Source of the DNA: Pseudomonas sp. KUIN-1
GTDB lineage: Bacteria; Pseudomonadota; Gammaproteobacteria; Pseudomonadales; Pseudomonadaceae
Assembly: GCF_009176725.1 (NCBI RefSeq)
Contig: NZ_AP020337.1
Coordinates: forward strand, 3,410,001 to 3,474,000
Direction of reading: 5' to 3'
DNA length: 64,000 nt
A program made the translations under genes and the position numbers. The notes under the pieces were generated by a model. That model saw only the letters and a list, made by a program, of their open reading frames with translations. It was not told the DNA's origin and searched no databases. Positions within the stretch are counted from its first letter, which is position 1, and each line of letters opens with the position of its first letter. Positions 35,162 to 43,213 of the stretch are shown here, in pieces.

Positions 35162-35703
35162 AAGTTCTGGTCCTCACCGGCCCCGAGTCCAGCGGCAAGA
35201 GCTGGCTGTCGGCGCAAATACAGCATAGGTTTGGCGGCCTGCTGGTCGGCGAATACGTCCGGCAGTTCATCGATCAGCAGGGCCGCGATACCGATTACGC
35301 CGACATACCGGCCATCGCCCGGGGCCAGCTGGCCTGGGAGGACGCCGCGCGCAGCGCCGAGCCAAACTTGCTGATACTCGACACGCACCTGTTGAGCAAC
35401 ATGCTCTGGAGCCGCACCCTGTTCGGCGATTGCCCTGCGTGGATCGAACAGCAACTGCTGAGCCGATCCTATGACCTGCACCTGCTGCTGTCGCCCGAAG
35501 GCGTTGACTGGATCAGCGACGGCCAGCGCTGCCAGCCGCAGTTGGGTGAACGCCAGGCCTTTTTCGACGCCAGCCGGGAATGGCTGGAACACCACCTGCA
35601 GGCTTACCGGGTAGTGGGCGGTAACTGGGAGCAGCGCCGCGAACAGGCGCTGACCGCTGTCTCACAGTTGCTGGGCGACTCAGCGGATCTGGTGCTTGTG
35701 TAA
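35158..35703 (+). CDS. NadR-like ATP-dependent nicotinamide ribose kinase
   Basis: A 181-aa P-loop kinase. The Walker A is VLVLTGPESSGKSWLSAQ, which matches the C-terminal ribosylnicotinamide kinase domain of NadR. EYVRQFIDQQGRDTDY and LLILDTHLLSNMLWSR are further NadR-kinase regions. The N-terminal HTH and adenylyltransferase domains of full NadR are absent, so this is a stand-alone kinase. It is coupled to pnuC (ATGA overlap). Its 3' end overlaps the convergent regulator gene by 24 nt. Confidence 0.88.
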   Translation: MKVLVLTGPESSGKSWLSAQIQHRFGGLLVGEYVRQFIDQQGRDTDYADIPAIARGQLAWEDAARSAEPNLLILDTHLLSNMLWSRTLFGDCPAWIEQQLLSRSYDLHLLLSPEGVDWISDGQRCQPQLGERQAFFDASREWLEHHLQAYRVVGGNWEQRREQALTAVSQLLGDSADLVLV

Positions 35704-37005
35704 CAGCCGATAGAACGTTGGCCGCGAAATACCCAGCACTCTGGCCGCCACACTCAAATTGTCACTGTGGCGCGTCAACACGTCGCACAACGCCTGACGC
35801 TCGGCACGCGACTTGTAATCCTCCAGCGTCCCCATGCTGCCAATGCTGTCCTCTTCGCCAAGCAGGCCCAGGTTTGCCGCCTCTATCTGCCTGCCTTCGG
35901 CCAGCACCAGCCCGCGCCGAACGCGACCGGCCAGTTCGCGCACATTGCCCGGCCAATCGTGCTTGCCCAGCGCCACCAGCGCATCCTGACTGAAACTGCG
36001 CGCCCGCCTGCCGGTTTCCTGACTGTACAAATGGGCGAAATGGTTAGCCAGCAACGCCAGATCGCCATGGCGCTCGCGCAGCGGCGCTACACCGACCTGC
36101 AGTACATTGAGCTGGTAATACAGGTCATCGCGAAAGCGCTTTTTGCGTACGGCCGTTTCAAGATCCTCGCGAGTGGCGGCCAGCACCCGCACATCCACTG
36201 CAATCGGTTCGCCGCCGTCCGCGCGTTCGATCTGCCGGTCTTCGAGAAAGCGCAGCAGGCTCGCCTGGGTATCCAGCGGGAGCTCACCGACCTCATCGAG
36301 CAACAGCGTGCCGCCGTCTGCCGCCTCAAGCAGCCCGACCCTGCGCTCTTGAGCATCGTCAAATTCGCCGTCCTCATGACCGAACAGCACGGCGTGGATC
36401 GACTGCCCGTCAGGCGCTGCGCAATCAACGACGATAAAGGGTTTGTCACGTCGCAAGGACTGAGTATGCAGGCTGCGCGCGATCAGTTCCTTGCCCGTGC
36501 CCCGCTCGCCCCTGATCAGTACCGGCGAATCGGTGGGCGCCAGTTTGCTCAGCAGCCTGCGCAATTCACGGACAGGCCGACTGTCGCCGAGCAGCTCGGG
36601 CTCCGCGCTGAATTGCGATGGCGCGCCCTGCACGTTCGGGTGCCCGGCAGTCAATGCTCTGTCCAGCGAGGCATGCAGCCGACCGGCATCGAAAGGCAGC
36701 GTATGGAAGTCGAAAAACCAGCGGCAGACGAAATCGCCGATTTTCTCACGTCGCAAATCACTGGCTGACAGCACTGCAATCCAGCGCACCGGGCTGTTAA
36801 CGAACAGCGCCTCGAGCCTGGACACGTGTTCAAAATGATCGGACGTCAGGTGCATGAGGCCTACATCACAATCAGAAATGATTGCCGAACCCGATGGGCT
36901 TTCCTGCACCGTCCAGCCGGCTGCGATCAGAACTGCGATCAATGGATGACAGTCGTCACCGCCGTCGAGCATTAACAGACGTCGTGTTGGGGCCGATCCA
37001 TGCAT
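35680..37005 (-). CDS. VpsR-like AAA+ enhancer-binding regulator lacking the GAFTGA loop
   Basis: A 441-aa regulator with an atypical receiver-like N-terminus (about 1-125), an AAA+ domain (about 135-375) and a C-terminal Fis-type HTH (LSVAARVLGISRPTFYRLLH). Walker A is GERGTGKE (166-173) and Walker B is GGTLLLDEV (231-239). In the sigma54-contact loop, the usual GAFTGA is replaced by GEFDDA (213-218). Such proteins, including Vibrio VpsR, usually do not activate sigma54 promoters. The receiver lacks the canonical acidic pocket (LMLDGGDDCHPLIAVLIAAG gives only part of it). Control of exopolysaccharide or biofilm genes is possible by analogy, not shown here. Confidence 0.85.
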   Translation of the reverse strand: MHGSAPTRRLLMLDGGDDCHPLIAVLIAAGWTVQESPSGSAIISDCDVGLMHLTSDHFEHVSRLEALFVNSPVRWIAVLSASDLRREKIGDFVCRWFFDFHTLPFDAGRLHASLDRALTAGHPNVQGAPSQFSAEPELLGDSRPVRELRRLLSKLAPTDSPVLIRGERGTGKELIARSLHTQSLRRDKPFIVVDCAAPDGQSIHAVLFGHEDGEFDDAQERRVGLLEAADGGTLLLDEVGELPLDTQASLLRFLEDRQIERADGGEPIAVDVRVLAATREDLETAVRKKRFRDDLYYQLNVLQVGVAPLRERHGDLALLANHFAHLYSQETGRRARSFSQDALVALGKHDWPGNVRELAGRVRRGLVLAEGRQIEAANLGLLGEEDSIGSMGTLEDYKSRAERQALCDVLTRHSDNLSVAARVLGISRPTFYRLLHKHQIR

Positions 37006-37322
37006 GAAGTTTCCTTGGCGCCCGGCGTATGGAGGGATTTTTAAAAGCTTTTTATAAACAGTCTGTTGGCGAGCCCAATCATCACCCTAGCAAATATTTG
37101 ACGCGGCGTTGTACCGTTTGGGTCTAACGCTCATAACCTGCGGTCATTAATGCGTTACCTGCCCGACCCTTCTTCACGCGCGTGCCCGCCGAAAATAATT
37201 CGCAACTATTTTCAGTGAACAGTGTGACTCAAGCCCCCTTGTCGTTCATCAACACAAGTAACCAGCCGGACGGTTAGCCCGCCGACGTGACTGAATTGAT
37301 ATGGGCACTTGAGGAAACGACC
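37006..37322. other. Divergent promoter region
   Basis: These 317 bp lie between the VpsR-like regulator (leftward) and an 88-aa protein gene (rightward). The part at 37036-37120 is AT-richer and probably contains promoters. I see no clear operator or RNA gene. Confidence 0.4.
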
Positions 37323-37589
37323 ATGAACGCCCCACTGCGCTTCAACGATGCACTTCTGATCGCTGGACACGCTTTTGAACCCTTCCAGTGTGTTGCCTGG
37401 GCACCACAGGACGGTAACGGCGAACTGAGCCTGACGGTGATCGACCGCACCAGCAACCGTATCGGTCGCAAGCAGATCCCGAGCAGCACCTATTCCGACA
37501 AGCGCCAGCTGGCCAGCGCTCTGGAACAGGCCCGTGCAGAAATCAGCAACGAAGGCTACGACCTTGAGCCGTGGACCATGCCGGCTTGA
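37323..37589 (+). CDS. Small conserved-looking protein of unknown function
   Basis: An 88-aa soluble protein (MNAPLRFNDALLIAGHAFEP). It shows a beta-rich first half (GELSLTVIDRTSNRIGRKQI) and a C-terminal helix (KRQLASALEQARAEISNEGY). No domain is recognised. GAGGAAA lies upstream of ATG 37323, which is preferred over an in-frame ATG at 37287. Codon use fits the host. Confidence 0.65.
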   Translation: MNAPLRFNDALLIAGHAFEPFQCVAWAPQDGNGELSLTVIDRTSNRIGRKQIPSSTYSDKRQLASALEQARAEISNEGYDLEPWTMPA

Positions 37590-37625
37590 TGCCTGACCGA
37601 GCGGGCTCCCCGCTTGGCGTAATGG

Positions 37626-37663
37626 AAAACCTGTGGGATCGCCGCACTAGCCGCGCCCACAGG
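37626..37663 (-). terminator. Probable rho-independent terminator after chlD
   Basis: A perfect 8-bp stem CCTGTGGG/CCCACAGG (37630-37637 with 37656-37663) with an 18-nt loop is followed on the minus strand by TTTTCCATT. It lies 84 nt downstream of the chlD stop. Confidence 0.5.
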
Positions 37664-37746
37664 AATGTGTTCTCAGTGCCATGCTCTGCGCGCGCCAACC
37701 CCGCAGAGCATCGGCAAGAGAGCAGGGCCTGACGGATTCCCCATCC

Positions 37747-38418
37747 TCAGACCCGCTTCAACTCATCGATGTGCCGATACTCGGCCCCCAGACTCGATGC
37801 CAGTTCCCGCGCCCTTCCCAGGCGGATCGGGCCTTTCTCGATATCGATCAGCAAACTGGCGCAGTCGAACGCAGGCAGTGCCGGTAACGACTTGATCCGA
37901 CCATCGGTCAGCACCAGAACCCGCTGCTGTTCAGCCGGATAGCGTTTTTGCCGTTGCGCCAACCATTCAGCCGCCTGTTGCAGCGCTTCCGGCAACGGCG
38001 TACCACCACCAGCGCCCAGTGCATCCAGCCAGGGTGTCAACGCCGACGAGGCCTTCAGCCCTTGATGCTGCCAGCGTGGCGCAGTGCCGCTGGCGGTCAG
38101 CAAGGCCAGCCGAGCCCGGCGTCGATAGGCATCGTCGAACATCTGCGACAGCAGGCCCTTGGCCTGACTCAACGCCTGATGGCGGCGGGTAGACGCCGAA
38201 GCATCGACAATCACCAGCAATAACTCGCTGGGCCGGCTGCTACGCGGCTGGCGAACCAGGTCCTTGTAGCTCTTCGGCTGACCGCGCAAAAAGGTCGGCA
38301 ACCATTGCACCGGGCCGTCAGCTCCGACACGCACAGCGCCCTGCCTGCCGCTGGCCAGTCGACCGGGACGGGGAATGGCATCCGCCCCCTGTATGGCGCG
38401 GGGGCGGATGCCTAGGGC
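37747..38418 (-). CDS. chlD: ChlD C-terminal part: linker and VWA domain, read after -1 frameshift
   Basis: These 223 codons follow the slippery site without any ATG/GTG/TTG for the first 28 codons (ALGIRPRAIQGADAIPRPGR). The VWA domain follows, with MIDAS motif LLVIVDASASTRR (D-x-S-x-S) and VLVLTDGR. The first standard start in this frame is a GTG at 38334, which would lose the conserved-looking linker; independent initiation there is the alternative. Joined by a -1 shift at 38418, the ATPase and VWA parts make a ChlD-type medium chelatase subunit of about 566 aa. In magnesium chelatases the VWA domain links the AAA+ ring to the large subunit, which here would be CobN. Confidence 0.85.
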   Translation of the reverse strand, partial: ALGIRPRAIQGADAIPRPGRLASGRQGAVRVGADGPVQWLPTFLRGQPKSYKDLVRQPRSSRPSELLLVIVDASASTRRHQALSQAKGLLSQMFDDAYRRRARLALLTASGTAPRWQHQGLKASSALTPWLDALGAGGGTPLPEALQQAAEWLAQRQKRYPAEQQRVLVLTDGRIKSLPALPAFDCASLLIDIEKGPIRLGRARELASSLGAEYRHIDELKRV

Positions 38419-38424
38419 TTTTTT
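38377..38424 (-). promoter_or_regulatory. Programmed -1 ribosomal frameshift signal in chlD
   Basis: On the minus strand a slippery heptamer A_AAA_AAG (plus 38418-38424) lies exactly in the 0-frame codon phase (cca aaa aag). A 5-nt spacer CCCTA follows, then a perfect 13-bp stem GGCATCCGCCCCC/GGGGGCGGATGCC (38400-38412 paired with 38377-38389) with a 10-nt loop. The 0-frame stop TAG (38412-38414) sits at the spacer/stem junction. A -1 slip on AAG moves reading into GCC CTA GGC, the VWA frame. This is the same heptamer as in E. coli dnaX. No clear upstream Shine-Dalgarno stimulator is seen. Confidence 0.88.
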
Positions 38425-39446
38425 GGCCAGCTCGGCACTTCGCGGCGTGATCCGGTCGTGACGGCCTGAGCGGGCAACTCACCCCAGTTGCCCTGCCCGC
38501 TTTCAGGCTCGGCCTGTTTGCTGGACGAGCCCGGTGGCGGTGGCGGCGCCTCGGAGTTTTGCGGCGGCGGTAAGGGCTCGCGACGCCGATGACGCAAGGC
38601 AAATTCGGCAACCGCCTCGATGTCCTGCTCTTCAATGTGCCCGGCCCCCCGCCACGCCGCATGCGCGCGCGCAGCCCGCAGCCAGACCAGATCGGCGCGC
38701 ATGCCGTCGACACCTGCGGCAAAGCAGCGCTCGGTGATCATTGCCAGGGACTGGTCATCCAGTTCAATGCCCGACAGCAACTGACGTGCCTGTTCACAGC
38801 GCTGCTTCAAGGCATCCTGCTGCGTTTGCCAGTGCTGGCAGAAGCCCTGCGGATCGCTGTCGAAATCCAGACGGCGACGGATGATCTGACTGCGCTCGGC
38901 AGGCAGCGTATGGCCGCTCAGGGCCACATTGAGGCCAAAGCGATCCAGCAACTGCGGGCGCAATTCGCCCTCTTCGGGGTTCATGGTACCGATCAGCACG
39001 AAACGCGCAGCATGACGATGGGAGATACCGTCGCGCTCGACCAGGTTGACGCCGCTGGCTGCGACGTCCAGCAGCAGGTCGACCAGATGGTCGGCAAGCA
39101 GGTTGACCTCATCGACATACAGCACGCCACCGTCGGCCTTGGCCAGCACGCCCGGAGAGAAGCGCGCGCGGCCTTCGCTCAGCGCGGCGTCAAGGTCCAG
39201 CGTGCCGACCAGACGCTCTTCGGTAGCGCCCAGCGGCAAGGTGACGAACTGACCGCTGGCCAGCACATCGGCCAAACCGCGGGCCAGCGTCGACTTGGCC
39301 ATGCCTCTTGGCCCTTCGATCAACACGCCGCCGATGCGCGGGTCAATGGCAGTCAGGCATAACGCCAGTTTCAGGTCATCAGCACCGACCACAGCGGCCA
39401 GTGGAAAATGCGGAGTTTCGCTCATCGTTGAATCAGACACGGTCAT
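38412..39446 (-). CDS. chlD: ChlI-like AAA+ ATPase subunit (0-frame product of chlD)
   Basis: The 0-frame product is 344 aa. Walker A is EGPRGMAKSTLARGL (about 44-58) and Walker B is GGVLYVDEVNLL. ATEERLVGTLDLDAALSEG is the ChlI/BchI-type insert, and NPEEGELRPQLLDRFGLNV contains sensor 1 and the Arg finger region. A Pro-rich linker (PPPQNSEAPPPPPG) follows, and the frame ends at TAG 38412 just past the slippery site. It would act as the small ATPase subunit of an aerobic-type cobaltochelatase with CobN and full-length ChlD. ATG 39446 overlaps the cobN stop by one base (TGATG). No separate chlI gene is present in the window. Confidence 0.93.
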   Translation of the reverse strand: MTVSDSTMSETPHFPLAAVVGADDLKLALCLTAIDPRIGGVLIEGPRGMAKSTLARGLADVLASGQFVTLPLGATEERLVGTLDLDAALSEGRARFSPGVLAKADGGVLYVDEVNLLADHLVDLLLDVAASGVNLVERDGISHRHAARFVLIGTMNPEEGELRPQLLDRFGLNVALSGHTLPAERSQIIRRRLDFDSDPQGFCQHWQTQQDALKQRCEQARQLLSGIELDDQSLAMITERCFAAGVDGMRADLVWLRAARAHAAWRGAGHIEEQDIEAVAEFALRHRRREPLPPPQNSEAPPPPPGSSSKQAEPESGQGNWGELPAQAVTTGSRREVPSWPKKP

Positions 39447-42400
39447 CAGTTCTCTTCTATGTCCAGGAGCAGGTCTTCCAGCGCCTGCTGATACTCGCCA
39501 GGCTCCTGCCAGAGGCCGCGCTGCTGGGCTTCGAGCATGCGCTCGGTCATGTCGCGCAAGGCATCGGGGTTGTGCTCGGCGATGAAATCGCGAGTCGCCG
39601 GGTCCAGCAGATAGGCGTCGGCGAGCAGCGCGTACTGGTGATCATCGATCAGCTCGGTGGTCGCATCGAACGCGAACAGGAAATCCACGGTCGCGGCCAT
39701 CTCGAATGCGCCTTTGTAACCATGGCGCTTGGCCCCTTCGATCCATTTCGGATTCGCTGCGCGCGAGCGTATCACCCGGTTCAGCTCTTCCTTGAGGGTG
39801 CGGATCTTCGGCAGGTCGGGCTGGCTGTGATCGCCATGATAACTGGCGGTCTTTTGCCCGCTGAGGCTTTCAGAAGCGGCGAGCATGCCGCCCTGAAACT
39901 GGTAGTAGTCATTTGAGTCGAGCAGATCGTGCTCGCGATTGTCCTGATTCTGCAGCACCGCCTGCACCTGAGAAAGCCGCTGGGCAAAGCGCTGACGCGC
40001 AGGCGTACCTTCATCGGCAGCGCCATAGGCGTAACCGCCCCAGTTCAGGTAAACCTCGGCAAGGTCGTCGCGGCTCTGCCACAGGCGGCCATCGATAGCA
40101 CCCTGTACGCCAGCGCCATAGGCACCGGGCTTGGCACCGAATATCCGCCAGCCGGCCTGACGCGCCGCCTCGTCTTCGTCCAGACCTTCTGCGAGGAAGC
40201 CTTGCCGTTCTTCACGGACCCTGGCCGCCAGCGGGTTCAGGTCGTCGGGCTCGTCAAGCGCCGCGACGGCCTGCACCGCTGCGTCGAACAGCTTGATGAG
40301 GTTGGCGAACGCGTCGCGGAAGAAACCGGAGACCCGCAGCGTCACGTCCACTCGTGGGCGGTCAAGCAGGCTGATCGGCAGAATCTCGAAGTCATCAACC
40401 CGCTGGCTGCCCGTCGCCCACACCGGACGCACGCCCATCAGCGCCATGGCCTGGGCGATGTCGTCACCGCCGGTACGCATGGTCGCCGTGCCCCATACCG
40501 ACAGGCCCAGCTGGCGCAGGTGATCGCCATGGTCCTGCAGGTGACGTTCCAGCAACAGGTTGGCGGACTGGAAGCCGATTCGCCAGGCCGTGGTGGTCGG
40601 CAGGTTGCGCACGTCCACGGTAAAAAAGTTGCGGCCGGTGGGCAGCACATCCAGACGGCCCCGGCTCGGCGCGCCGCTGGGGCCTGCCGGAACGAAGCGA
40701 CCACTCAGGGCATCGAGCATGCCCTGCATTTCGCCGGGGCCGCAGGCATCCAGACGCGGCGCGACAACGTCACGCAAGCTGTCGAGAATCAGCGCCAGAT
40801 CATCGTGCGCCGGCAAGTCGGTCAACGCTTCGCCCTGCGTGACGCGTTCGATAAGGATGGCGGCGTAAAGCTCCAGCCGCTCGCGCGCGTCGCCCGCACT
40901 GCGCCAGGGGTCGCTGCTCAGGGCCTGCAATGCAGCGGGACGCGGGCCGGTCCAGGGTTCGGCCAGCTCGCAGTTCAGCGGGTCGAAGTCCAGCTCGAAC
41001 GCCTTGCTCAACGCGCGCAACAGACTGGACTGCGCGCCACGGCCGTCACCACGCGGAATACGCAGCAGGGCCAGCAAGGTATCGATGCGCAGGCGACCTT
41101 GCGGCGATTGACCGAAGATATGCAGGCCATCGCGAATCTGCGATTCCTTCAGGTCACACAGGTAAGTGTCCAGACGTGGCAGCCAGAGCGCCGCGTCGGC
41201 ATCGCTGTCGAGGTTCTCGCCCAACGCCAGTTCGCGGTCGATATGGGTTTCACGAACCAGTTCGAGAATGTCCCGCTGCAGCTCGCGCGCGCGGCGCGGA
41301 TCAAGCATTTGCGCTTCGTAGAATTCGTCGGCGAGCAGTTCCAGATTGCGCAACGGGCCGTAGGTCTCCGCGCGGGTCAGCGGCGGCATCAAGTGATCGA
41401 TGATGACCGCCTGAGTGCGCCGTTTGGCCTGTGCGCCCTCGCCCGGGTCGTTGACGATGAACGGATAGATGTTCGGCATGGCGCCCAGCACCGCGTCCGG
41501 CCAGCAGGTTCGCGACAGCCCCACGCCCTTGCCCGGCAGCCATTCGAGGTTGCCGTGCTTGCCGACATGCACCACCGCATGCGCGCCGTAGGCCTTGCGC
41601 AGCCAGAAGTAGAACGCCAGATAGCCATGGGGTGGAACCAGATCCGGGTCGTGATACACCGCGCTCGGGTCGACCTGATAACCCCGCGCCGGTTGAATGC
41701 CGATGAACGTGAGGCCAAAGCGCAGTCCGGCGATCATCATCCGGCCGCTGCGAAACATCGGATCGGTGTCCGGCGTGCCCCAGCGGGCATTCACTGCGTC
41801 GCGGTTTTCCTGCGGCAGTTCGTTGAACGCCGCCAGGTATTCCTCCAGCGCCATGCTCTGCTGACACGGGCGCTGGTCGATACTGTCCAGATCATTGGTC
41901 ACCCCGCCCAGCAGTTGCTGGATCAGTTCGGTGCCGGTGTCCGGCAACGGTGCCAGCGGATAGCCCTCGGCCTGCATGGCGCGCAGGATATTCAGCGCCG
42001 CAGCAGGCGTATCGAGCCCCACACCATTGCCGATCCTACCGTCGCGAGTCGGGTAGTTGGCGAGGATCAGCGCCACGCGCTTTTCGCCATTGGGCAGGCG
42101 CGCAAGCTCGATCCAGCGCCGCGCCAGTTCCGCGACGAAATCCATCCGGTCCGGCTGGGCACGGTAGCAGACCACGTCCGACTGGCTGCGCTCACTGCGC
42201 CAGGCCAGGTCCTTGAAGCTGATCGGCCGGCTGATGATCCGTCCGTCCAGCTCCGGCAAGGCGATGTGCATCGCCAGATCGCGAGCGCCGAGGCCCTGTT
42301 CGCTGGCCTGCCAGGCAGGCTCGTTGTCCTGCGCGCAGATGGCCTGAATGACCGGCACGTTGCGCCGAAACGGCCGCAGATGCGGCGCTTCCGGACTCGA

Positions 42401-43210
42401 CTGGGCAAAACCGGTGGTATTGAGGATCAGCTCGGTTTCGGCTTCATCCAGCCAGTCCTCCACCTGAGTAAAACAGCCGGGTTCCTTGAGGCTGGCCACG
42501 GCAATGGGCAGCGGGTTGATGCCTTGCGCCTGCAAGCGGACACAGAACTCGTCGATGAAACCGGTATTGGCGGCCTGCAGGTGCGAGCGATAGAACAGCA
42601 GCGCCACCACTGGCTGCTCGGCAAGCCAGTCTGCCTGCCAATCGGCAAGCTGCGCGCTTGCCAGGCGAGGATGGTAGATGGCTGTGCGCGGCAACGGCGC
42701 GGGCTCGGCCCATGAGTAATCGCGGTCCAGCCAGCGACTGGCCATGCAGTTGTACAGTTGCAGCGCGTTCTGCAGGCCGCCCTGACGCAGGAACTGCCAG
42801 AGTCGATCGCGCTCTGCGGCAGGCACGGTGCTCAGATCGCTCAGTTCCGGATCGGGGCGGTCATCACCGGGCACCAGAATGACCTGAACACCACGTGCCG
42901 CGAGTTCCATCAGCCGCTCGACGCCATAGCGCCAGTAGCCGATACCGCCGTGCAGCGAAATCAGAATGACCTTTGCGTGACGCAGCACTTCGTCGACGTA
43001 CAGGTCGACAGAGGCGTGATTCTGGACCTGCATCGGGTTGGCCAGACGCAGGCTGGGGTAGTCTTCGGGGAGCTGCCGGGCAGCTTCGGCCAGCAGCGCC
43101 AGGCTGGAGTCGCCGCTGCAGAGAATCACCAGCTCGGCCGGCGTCTGGCCCAGATCGGCAATATTGTCGTCAGGTACGAAACCGCCGGGCTGGGTTCTCA
43201 GTAAATGCAT
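39446..43210 (-). CDS. cobN: Cobaltochelatase large subunit CobN
   Basis: A 1254-aa subunit that binds hydrogenobyrinic acid a,c-diamide and inserts cobalt in B12 synthesis. CobN/magnesium-chelatase H signatures are HVGKHGNLEWLPGKGVGLS and [17 protein letters not shown] folds absent, but PSAVYHDPDLVPPHGYLAFY and FRDAFANLIKLFDAAVQAVA are typical. The length matches CobN. It lies 3 nt after cobW and overlaps chlD by one base, so cobW-cobN-chlD form an operon led by a cobalamin riboswitch. Confidence 0.95.
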   Translation of the reverse strand: MHLLRTQPGGFVPDDNIADLGQTPAELVILCSGDSSLALLAEAARQLPEDYPSLRLANPMQVQNHASVDLYVDEVLRHAKVILISLHGGIGYWRYGVERLMELAARGVQVILVPGDDRPDPELSDLSTVPAAERDRLWQFLRQGGLQNALQLYNCMASRWLDRDYSWAEPAPLPRTAIYHPRLASAQLADWQADWLAEQPVVALLFYRSHLQAANTGFIDEFCVRLQAQGINPLPIAVASLKEPGCFTQVEDWLDEAETELILNTTGFAQSSPEAPHLRPFRRNVPVIQAICAQDNEPAWQASEQGLGARDLAMHIALPELDGRIISRPISFKDLAWRSERSQSDVVCYRAQPDRMDFVAELARRWIELARLPNGEKRVALILANYPTRDGRIGNGVGLDTPAAALNILRAMQAEGYPLAPLPDTGTELIQQLLGGVTNDLDSIDQRPCQQSMALEEYLAAFNELPQENRDAVNARWGTPDTDPMFRSGRMMIAGLRFGLTFIGIQPARGYQVDPSAVYHDPDLVPPHGYLAFYFWLRKAYGAHAVVHVGKHGNLEWLPGKGVGLSRTCWPDAVLGAMPNIYPFIVNDPGEGAQAKRRTQAVIIDHLMPPLTRAETYGPLRNLELLADEFYEAQMLDPRRARELQRDILELVRETHIDRELALGENLDSDADAALWLPRLDTYLCDLKESQIRDGLHIFGQSPQGRLRIDTLLALLRIPRGDGRGAQSSLLRALSKAFELDFDPLNCELAEPWTGPRPAALQALSSDPWRSAGDARERLELYAAILIERVTQGEALTDLPAHDDLALILDSLRDVVAPRLDACGPGEMQGMLDALSGRFVPAGPSGAPSRGRLDVLPTGRNFFTVDVRNLPTTTAWRIGFQSANLLLERHLQDHGDHLRQLGLSVWGTATMRTGGDDIAQAMALMGVRPVWATGSQRVDDFEILPISLLDRPRVDVTLRVSGFFRDAFANLIKLFDAAVQAVAALDEPDDLNPLAARVREERQGFLAEGLDEDEAARQAGWRIFGAKPGAYGAGVQGAIDGRLWQSRDDLAEVYLNWGGYAYGAADEGTPARQRFAQRLSQVQAVLQNQDNREHDLLDSNDYYQFQGGMLAASESLSGQKTASYHGDHSQPDLPKIRTLKEELNRVIRSRAANPKWIEGAKRHGYKGAFEMAATVDFLFAFDATTELIDDHQYALLADAYLLDPATRDFIAEHNPDALRDMTERMLEAQQRGLWQEPGEYQQALEDLLLDIEEN

Positions 43211-43213
43211 GGG

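Noticed and set aside
38318..38722. A 134-codon minus-strand frame across the chlD frameshift region
   Set aside because: It is the third frame; its Arg/Pro-rich translation fits a shadow of the linker, and it is not the frame reached by a -1 slip.
39929..42715. A 928-codon open frame on the plus strand
   Set aside because: It is antisense to cobN, whose frame has recognisable family motifs. Long antisense frames are common in high-GC genes, and this one has no domain and no ribosome-binding site.
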